Shown here: in pieces, positions 57,051 to 64,000 of the stretch | How the letters are laid out: the number at the start of each line of letters is the position of its first letter | Position numbering within the stretch: the stretch's first letter is position 1 | From: Gelatoporia subvermispora B | Lineage: Eukaryota > Basidiomycota > Agaricomycetes > Polyporales > Gelatoporiaceae | Assembly: GCA_000320605.2 (NCBI GenBank) | Contig: KB445795.1 | Coordinates: 979-64,978, forward strand | Direction of reading: 5' to 3' | DNA: 64,000 nucleotides | Program-made: the position numbers and the translations under genes | The notes under the pieces: generated by a model | The model's database searches: none | Seen by the model: only the letters and a program-made list of their open reading frames with translations | Told to the model about the DNA's origin: nothing

Positions 57051-57870
57051 CCAATTTAGTACTTGCCATGATCTCGTTGAGAACCGTCGTGATGCAGCCC
57101 AATGCGAAAATATATACGTGCGACTCCGAAGCGTTTCGCGTCTGTGGTTTTGCAGAAGGGTCTGGAGAAAGGAACGAACATGCGTAAATGACGCAGACGC
57201 AAACCGAGAAGATATCTCTAGCACAGACAAAAAGGTCGTGATGTCGAAACGTACGAACTGGCTTTGGAAGGATAGTTCTAGTTTCCGTCAGTGATGACAG
57301 ATTCGTGTTACATTCGAACGCTAGGGCAGGCAAACACATCGAAGACGGCGTAGTTATTGTCCTGGCGTATCTTGTGATATGTACACTTGAGCAAACCTGC
57401 CGATACCAATGGACTGGTACGGGCGCGTGACTAGATATGCATCTTGCGCTCAGGAAAATGCGCTAGCAATGTCGATGATAGAGGACTCATTCATGCCATC
57501 AGATTATAATGTTGTCGTCTATGTGATAGACGACCCGTTCCGTGTAAGAGACACGGACGGTATAAGACATTATTGCCGTTCGATGATACACGTCCTACTT
57601 GTCGAGTGTGTGCTAATATCAGACCATTGATTAGAGCAAGCAATAGCTAACACTGTGTAATCAACTAACCTTGGATTTATCTTGGAAAGATCACATGGAA
57701 AGCAGATGATTGTCTGCAGTGGCTGCTCACGGAAAAGAGCGTGCAATTCATACGAAATCAACAATGGTCGTCAGTCCAGAGGTATGCCGGTTGTACTCGG
57801 GAAGATAGCGAATTTACCACCACAACTTGGAGTATCGTTTTCCTGTGACACGCACATAGCTTCATAGGTC
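57051..57870. other. Intergenic, nothing recognised
   Basis: May hold the eroded N-terminal exons of the ICMT pseudogene and the 3' UTR of the LRR-like gene. Confidence 0.45.
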
Positions 57871-59197
57871 TCACGTTTCCAACCTCATGTCATTCACCGC
57901 ATCCACCAAACCAGTACGGGAGACACTCGGAGAGGTAAACACACCATCCTTCTTCTCATTCATCTCCAAATCTACAACCTCCACATCCGTCCACCGCCCC
58001 TCATTAACCCTCCTAACAACCTCGGCACCTACACCGCACTCCCTAAGGCCCAGCACGCGCAGCCTTCCCCACCTGCGCCACTCTACGCGCTCCAGCACGC
58101 GCTCTGCCGCCCCTGCGAGAGGTGTGGGGCGCGCAAGCCACGGATTGTACGACAGGTCGAGCACCTCGAGCAGCGGCACGAGGCGTGGTAGGCGGTGCAC
58201 GGGCGCGGGCGCGGGGAGCGCAACGAGCGCGAGACGTGTGAGCGTCGGCGGGAGCGCGAAGAGGAGCTGCACCGGGAGCGCGGAGCGCACGAGCGCGAGC
58301 GTGTGCAGCGAAGCCGACGCCACGTCGGGCGCAGAAGGGTCGTCCCATGCGCCCGCTTCAGCAGTCTGGTCTAAATCCGCGGACGATGAGGCACTAGGCG
58401 CGGCGGGTGTCCCGGGAGCAAGCCCGTCCTCGTCCTCATCGATACTGTCCCCCTGCGACCCATCTCCACGGAATACGTCGCGCAGCGCAGCATGCGGCCC
58501 GACGACGACGATCTCCCCGTCCGCACGTCCCTCGGGCGCGCAGAGCAGCGCGAGCGCAGGCCCGGGGAGCGGCGCGTGCACGGCAGCCCAGCGCGCGAGC
58601 GCCGCGCGGAGGTGCGCGGGGAGTATCTGCGCGACGATCGCAAAGTCCGGTCCGGGGTGCAGGCTGCGCAGGACGCGAAGGCACAGGTCGGCGAGAGGCG
58701 GGACGGCTGGTTGCGATGCGTGCGGCCACTCGAGGACGAGCGCGAGCGCGGCGCGGCGCCAGGCGGGCGTGTCTCGCTCGTCGATGTCGGCGGTGTCTTT
58801 CCCATTGCCCTTGGCGGACCAGCTCTTGGGCTCGGGCGGGCCCCCGCGCGGGTGGGCGTACTGTCTGATACCGTTCTCGACGATGATACGTGGGCGCTCT
58901 TGCGGGCGTGGGGCAGGATGTGCATCGTGGTCCCCTGAGCGAGAAGCGGCGTGGAAGATCTGCGAGAAGGGGAGTGAAGGGTTGTTCAGTTCTGAGTGGT
59001 ACGCAGAGGCACGCGACAGATGCGCCGTGGAGCGCTGGAGGTTCTGCGCATGGCGAAACTGCTCCCCTCTGGAAGTGCATCCCGAATGAGCCTTGATTAT
59101 AGGATCTCAGCTCACGAAAGACGTACCTGAGGGTGTGCAGGAGATCTGTGACCTGCTTTGCATCGGACTCTTTGGTCTCCTTCGGTTTCCTGAGCAT
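57871..59197 (-). CDS. Leucine-rich-repeat-like protein of unknown function
   Basis: A short first exon ('MLRKPKETKESDAKQVTDLL', start 59197) is joined to a long exon ending at 57871. In the correct frame the long exon reads 'RSTAHLSRASAYHSELNN', 'DTPAWRRAALALVLEWPHAS', 'LADLCLRVLRSLHPGPDFAI', then an acidic loop, then LRR-like units: 'LVPLLEVLDLSYNPWLARP', 'GRLRVLGLRECGVGAEVVRR' and 'WTDVEVVDLEMNEKKDG'. The C-terminus 'GLVDAVNDMRLET' follows. The pattern LxxLxLxxN occurs two or three times only, too few for a full LRR solenoid to be assured. Probably a soluble protein; no function can be assigned. The exon 1/2 joint near 59,100 is approximate. Confidence 0.65.
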
Positions 59198-59840
59198 GGT
59201 GGTCTAGGTCTTCTTCTGACTCGGAAAGATAGTGTTCGGATGGTACGAGCGCTAGCACGACGGTGTAGGTTGTTGGTATAACATCGAGGGTGTATCGTTG
59301 AGAGATCCTGCAGTCAAGTGATTACGGTACCGTCGTGCATGGTGGACATGGTGACTCCAGTAAGCAAGACACCTCGAGTCCGTGTCGGGCGCCTTAGCTG
59401 CAGGGCGGTGAGTTAGCATCACGTGACTTCCGCGTCATCGACCGTGCTATAGATGCGAATCACCGAGGTCCTTTCATCGACCTTATCTTGTAGGATTTGT
59501 GGGCGTATTTGGTACGATTAGAGGGCGTAATATACACAAGTGTAGTATTCTGTCGAAAAAATGCAACATTGCTACTGTTCTGGAGGAAGCGACGAATGAG
59601 ATGGGGTTCCAATCGCAAAACCCATGAGACAGTGTGCGTGGGCGCAAGACAGCGCGGGTTGTATGTATGTTTATATTTGCACAAGGCCAGGACGAGTGAA
59701 AGTACATGCAAAGAGGGGGGAACCCGTAAGTGCAGTAAACGAGCGTATAATACAACTCCAGGTCGATCAGAATAAATTACAGCGTCTGCTGGGCCGCACG
59801 AAGGTCGAACAACAAGCCAACACGTCGAGTTCAAGGCCAG
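59198..59840. other. Intergenic
   Basis: Promoter of the LRR-like gene and 3' UTR of the CTLH gene. No repeat or ORF of note. Confidence 0.55.
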
Positions 59841-61171
59841 TCAGAGGGGTGTCGCGTCGATCAGCTCATGCAAATCGAACTCGGGCACAGTCTGCTGCGA
59901 CCGGGAATCAGAAAACGCGCATGCCAGATACAAACCGCAGACATACCTCCGCCTCACTGTCCGGTGGCGGCTTCTTCGCAGGGGTCCCATCTCCGCCGGA
60001 CGGCTTGGCCGCATCCAATGTTGTTACATCTTTGAACCCCGGTATGGAAGACACCCCGGGTGGCCAAGCAGACCGCTGGGGCGGCTTGACCTTCAGCTCG
60101 CGCAAGAGCGTCCACATTACCTGCGTGTACCGCGTCGCCAGCTCGAGCTTCGACACCGGGGTCTGTCCCGTCCGATCTGCAACAGCATCAACACCAATTT
60201 CGCACCACAGCCCAAGACCGAAACCCGAAAATCAGACTCACACAAAATCGCCGCCTCGATCTGGTCCGCGAGCACGTCGCGCCGCTCCTGCACGAGGTAC
60301 ACCGACGCGGGACTCGTCTCGGGAACAGGGTACGCGAGGAGACCGCCCACATGGTGCAGCTCCGCGATGTATAGCTTACGGTCGTCCGGGTCCGGCAGGA
60401 GCTCCGCGTCTTTGTAGAGCCCGTGCGCGCGCCGCAGGAGCTCGGCGTTGCTCTCGTCCGTGTCTGCCGCGCGCAGCGGCAGCATCTCTTCATCGCCGTC
60501 GTTCGTGCTGGCAGAGGAGGAGAAAGAGGAAGGCGAGAAGGGGAGCGGGACGGTGCGCGCGGCCTCGATGAACGCTTGGATGCGCAGGTTGAGTGCGAGG
60601 TGCCGCGGGTCGACGGAGGTAGAGGGGAGGTACGTGAGTGTGTCGGAGGAGTGCGAGGGCGCGGGTACGGGTGGAGGATCGGCAGGGGAAAGGACGGAGG
60701 GAAAGTAGCTGTTGAGGAGGGACGTTGCGTGGTCTATGCGGCCAGAGAGTAGGTGTACACGGATAGCTATCAGAGGGTGGCGTGGTCAGCTCGACTAAGC
60801 GCATGCACAGTTGGGGCAGCGCACCTCGACGCAGCTCGCCCGCAGATAGTCTCTCCTCTAGGTCCGAAGCCGTATCAGGCCTCCGCGCGCCGTTGCTGGC
60901 AGAACTCTCTCCGAGCTCGGGAGACGGCATGATCTCGTCTCCGTCTGCATCGAGGTGCTTCACCGCCGACTCGTGTGCAAACGCGCGCGCGGCGTTCGTG
61001 CACGAGTTGTGGCACAGGTAGTCTAGTATAAGCAGGCGCTGCGAATGATGCGGGACCTGGGGTGAGCAGGACTAAGGGTGTGCGGCGGGGAGTGCGTACG
61101 AGATCGTCCGGGGTGGGCTCGAATAGCCGATCGTTTGTGCGCGCCTTGTTGCGCGAGCTCGGGGGTGCCAT
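59841..61171 (-). CDS. LisH-CTLH-CRA protein (Gid8/RanBPM-like)
   Basis: Exon 1, complement(61100-61171), encodes 'MAPPSSRNKARTNDRLFEPT'. Exon 2 (up to 61038) begins 'RLLILDYLCHNSCTNAARAF', a LisH motif, then an acidic spacer and 'DLEERLSAGELRR', the entry to CTLH. The next exon has 'AIRVHLLSGRIDHATSLLNS' and 'HLALNLRIQAFIEAA', then 'LYIAELHHVGGLLAYPVPET' (CRA). Later exons give 'LELATRYTQVMWTLLRELK' and end 'VPEFDLHELIDATPL' at 59841. These modules build the GID/CTLH ubiquitin ligase and RanBPM scaffolds; there is no SPRY domain, so it is closer to Gid8 or an accessory subunit than to Gid1. Exact partner role unknown. Confidence 0.82.
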
Positions 61172-61636
61172 CGTCTATGCGGTTTGTGTAATGGTGCACG
61201 CTCCTATTATCTCGTGCGGTCAAAGAACCAGAATGTATGTGAGCAAACGATGACAAAGACGTGAAGGATGTGTCGAGGAGAAGGGCGGCGGTTGGCTCAG
61301 GGTCGCCACCACGCGCGTCGAGGACGGCGCGGAAGAACGGCGCGAGATGCGGCAGAAATCCGCACCAGCTCCGCCGTCCTTCGCACCGCTATCATACATC
61401 CTCACCAACTCGAACGCTCCTAGAGTCATCTGTTCCTGCTCACACCACCGAGCGTTGTGTCTGTCTGACCGCAGTCTCCTGACATACAACCGCTCATCGC
61501 GACTCACAGCGGCCCATCACACGACAACTAATCTGGGCGACTGAACGCTGGGAGGGGCCGAGCAGGACACCGCCTCGTGTGCCCGATAACTATAGCGCTA
61601 CGGCCCACACGATTCGCTCTGTATGCGACAACGACG
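61172..61636. other. Divergent promoter region, CTLH gene and PQ-loop gene
   Basis: The two genes are transcribed away from each other. No clear shared site was seen. Confidence 0.5.
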
Positions 61637-63600
61637 ATGGCCAGCCACTCGTCCCAGGCTCTCAGCGATTTCTTGGGCTACGCTTCTATAACATGTTGGC
61701 TGGGCGCCCAGTTCCCGTGCGTACCGCAGTCACGCATTGCATCAGAGCATTCGCAGAATTCATGCGCGGATTGCGCCATACAGACAGGTGCTGGAGAATG
61801 CCCGGAGACAGTCAGTGGACGGCCTTGCTCTGCCATTCCTACTCAATTGGCTACTAGGTGAGCCTTCATTACCCGCCTCACGCCATCGACTCCTCGGGTC
61901 GCGTGCACGCTGCTCAATATGCTGTTCGACTCCCCTTCGCAGGAGATGTGACGAATCTCATCGGGTGTGTCCTCACCCGACAGCTACCATTTCAGGTGAG
62001 CCCTCGTCGCCCATGTACCATCGCACCCGCTCTAAACAACTCCCGCCTCTTTAGACATGGCTCGCTACCTACTTCTGCTTCGTAGACTGCACGCTGCTCG
62101 GGCAATACTTCTACTACCGCAGCTCCATCAAACCGTCCCCCTCTCCTTACCTTCATTCGCGCTCCCGCGCCGGGTCACTCGTCGCCACGACCGCACGGCG
62201 GCTCTCCGCCGAGCGCACGCACTACCGCGCCCTCTCGAGCATTGCCGCCGACCTCGCCACCGAGGCCGCGCTCGCCGCGCACCGGCCGCACGCAGACTTC
62301 TACGACGAGGACGATGACGCAGTCGATGAGGACGCCCTCGCGCGCCTCGCAGATAGTTTCACTTCGGACGGCGGCCGCTCCGTGCGTTCCGCCTCCGCAC
62401 GGCGCAAGACCGTCTCGTGGGGGGCGGGTGGCGCAGTCCCAGATGCGTACCCCGCCCCCGCACCGTCGCGCCGACGCTCGGGAAGCCTCGGCACGTCAGC
62501 CGCCGCGAGTAGGCAGGCGACGCGCTCGCCACCCGCGCGTATACATGCTGCAGCGTTACATATGACACAGGCTGCGCCGGAGGCAGAGGGTGCGGAGGCG
62601 CTCGCAGCGCGGGGGCGCTCCCTCTCGCGCCCACGAGCGGAGGCGGAAGAGGGGGACCGGGATGAGTGGGCCAGTGCACGCCCACCGCGTGGGAGCTCAC
62701 GGGCGAGCCGAAAGGGCGCGACGATGGTGTTCATGGGCGTGTGGGCGCTTGTGGGCGTCGGGACGCTTGCAGGGGTTGGGAGGGGTGTCGCCGAGGCGGG
62801 ACTAGCGGCGCATACGGGAAGGGTGCTGGCGCGAGCGGATGCCGTGATGCCGGAGGTTGTTCCTGTTGCGTTTGCGGAGGCTGCGAATCCGTATTTATCG
62901 CCGCCACCCAACGTTCATGCCGACCCGTCGCTCGTTTTCGATGGGAGTATGTACCGCGAGGACCCAGAAGAAGAGCCGTCATTGGAGCATGTCATCGGGC
63001 GGATTTCTGCGTGGACGTGCACGACGTTATACCTCACATCGCGATTACCCCAGATTTGGAAGAACGTGAGTGCCTTCTTCGTACCTTCTTCGAGACAGTT
63101 CTGACGTCTGTTTCGCAGTTTGTTAGAAAATCAGTAGAGGTGTGTTTCGAGAAGTTTCGGACTAGTTGATTTTACTGACATGAATCCAGGGCTTATCCAT
63201 GTATCTCTTCATCTTCGCCTTCCTCGGCAACTTCTTCTACGTTGCCTCCATCCTGACCTCCCCCAAGCTCGCTCAAGCTGCGCCCTTAGCATCTGCCTAC
63301 CTCCGCGAAAGCATACCGTGCGTGCCTTACTATTAAACATGTACTTTCTATGGCTGTACTCACACGCAATGCAGATATCTCCTCGGGAGCGGGGGCACAC
63401 TCATGTTCGACGTCACTATCGTCACACAATCTTGGCTCTACCGGCCCTCGCCACATCCGCGAGGGCGTCGCAGCACACGCACGCTGCACGAAGAAGAAGC
63501 GGGGCTCCTCGCGGCAGACGCGACAGGAGCGGACGACGCGATCACCCCGTCGCGTAGGCGGGCGGGTGTATCGGGCAGCTCGGACCTCATGGGTGAGTAG
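61637..63600 (+). CDS. PQ-loop vacuolar/lysosomal transporter (Ypq-like)
   Basis: Short exons at the start encode 'MASHSSQALSDFLGYASITC' and 'WLGAQFP', then 'QSVDGLALPFLLNWLLG', 'DVTNLIGCVLTRQLPFQ' and 'TWLATYFCFVDCTLLGQYFY'. A polar loop of about 240 residues (Ser/Ala/Arg-rich) is followed by 'VFMGVWALVGVGTLAGVG' and the second PQ motif 'YLTSRLPQIWKN'. Then come 'GLSMYLFIFAFLGNFFYVAS' and 'YLLGSGGTLMFDVTIVTQSW'. Seven helices with two PQ loops is the plan of Ypq1-3/PQLC2, which export cationic amino acids from the vacuole. In the first PQ loop the residues are 'AQFPQV', split by an intron. The central loop is much longer than in yeast. Stop at 63598-63600. Confidence 0.88.
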
Positions 63601-64000
63601 ATGAGGATGTACGACTATAGTGCTGGTGCGTGTGTGTGGCGCGTAGACACTGTCCTTGATATACACGATTTTGCTAGAAGCATGGGCTACGTGCGATGTA
63701 TAGAGTCTCCTGCCCCCCGCCCGTACTGGGTGATCGCGACAAACTCAAAGGGATCAGCCGAGGCGGCGTCCGCGCTACCACCTGCTCTCGGTTCTTACCA
63801 CACTCCCTTCCAGGGCACCTCACCCTCCACAACGTCACCGTCGTCACCCCGTCTCGAGGAACGCCCAGCTGAACGGGAATGGTGCACTAAGGTGTGATTG
63901 ATACGACATGCGTGAGCGTAAGTCGGGGTCACAGGGAGCGTGCTCCAGGTAGGTGAGTTCAGCGAGGCTAGAGACGTCTCGGAGAGCGCGCCAAGCCATA
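63601..64000. other. Window end; possible 3' end of a minus-strand gene
   Basis: On the minus strand from base 64,000 the frame reads 'MAWRALRDVSSLAELTYLEH', looking like Leu-rich protein sequence that may continue outside the window and end near 63,844. Nothing else supports it. Confidence 0.25.

Noticed and set aside
58436..59197. 253-codon ORF over the LRR-like gene
   Set aside because: Only its first 20 or so codons fit; the rest is an Arg-rich shadow of the true frame, which runs into the LRR-like C-terminus.
1..64000. Search for CRISPR arrays, rRNA genes and complete transposons
   Set aside because: No regularly spaced repeat array, no rRNA sequence, and no reverse transcriptase, integrase or transposase motif was found.

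Overview
The window is the left end of a fungal chromosome. It opens with 20 exact CCCTAA units (1-120) and then runs inward through a subtelomere into a gene-dense arm. Short introns (about 50-60 nt) in almost every gene, GC-rich coding sequence, and families such as DUF6533, DUF1776, HNH_2 nucleases and the 'LSPRMRF' ankyrin proteins point to an agaricomycete basidiomycete, probably of polypore type. That placement is inferred from gene content only.

Layout. 1-1,100: telomere, microsatellites, an LTR-like remnant and a short interstitial telomeric tract. 1,100-21,250: mostly single-copy genes: a DUF1776 protein, an Aro8/9-type aminotransferase, ATG5, a DUF6533 membrane protein, a damaged HNH nuclease gene, a deleted pseudogene of the family described below, an arrestin-like protein, an ankyrin protein and a three-KH RNA-binding protein. 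21,700-34,700 and 48,600-55,800: two blocks built from two lineage-specific gene families. 35,000-47,900: conserved cell-biology genes (AP endonuclease, nucleotide-sugar transporter, Csm1/Pcs1, BRX1) with a 5 kb gene-poor GC-rich stretch. 56,600-64,000: an ICMT pseudogene, an LRR-like protein, a LisH-CTLH protein and a PQ-loop transporter.

The most unusual content is the pair of expanded families. One is four RING-finger plus coiled-coil proteins (called RING-CC 1-4 here), sharing the RING, a post-RING motif and much of their exon plan. The other is five proteins with several N-terminal membrane segments followed by a helical or coiled-coil region (TM-CC A-E), plus one truncated pseudogene. 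The two families lie next to each other, and the two blocks are mirror images: TM-CC genes point inward toward RING-CC genes on both sides of the housekeeping core (A, B, C forward then RING 2, 3 reverse; RING 4 forward then D, E reverse). C/D and RING3/RING4 look like the closest cross-block pairs. A co-evolving membrane-anchor plus ubiquitin-ligase system is a hypothesis from arrangement and architecture, not from recognised homology.

Exon coordinates come from hand splicing with reading-frame checks. Where a junction was not resolved the entry says so.
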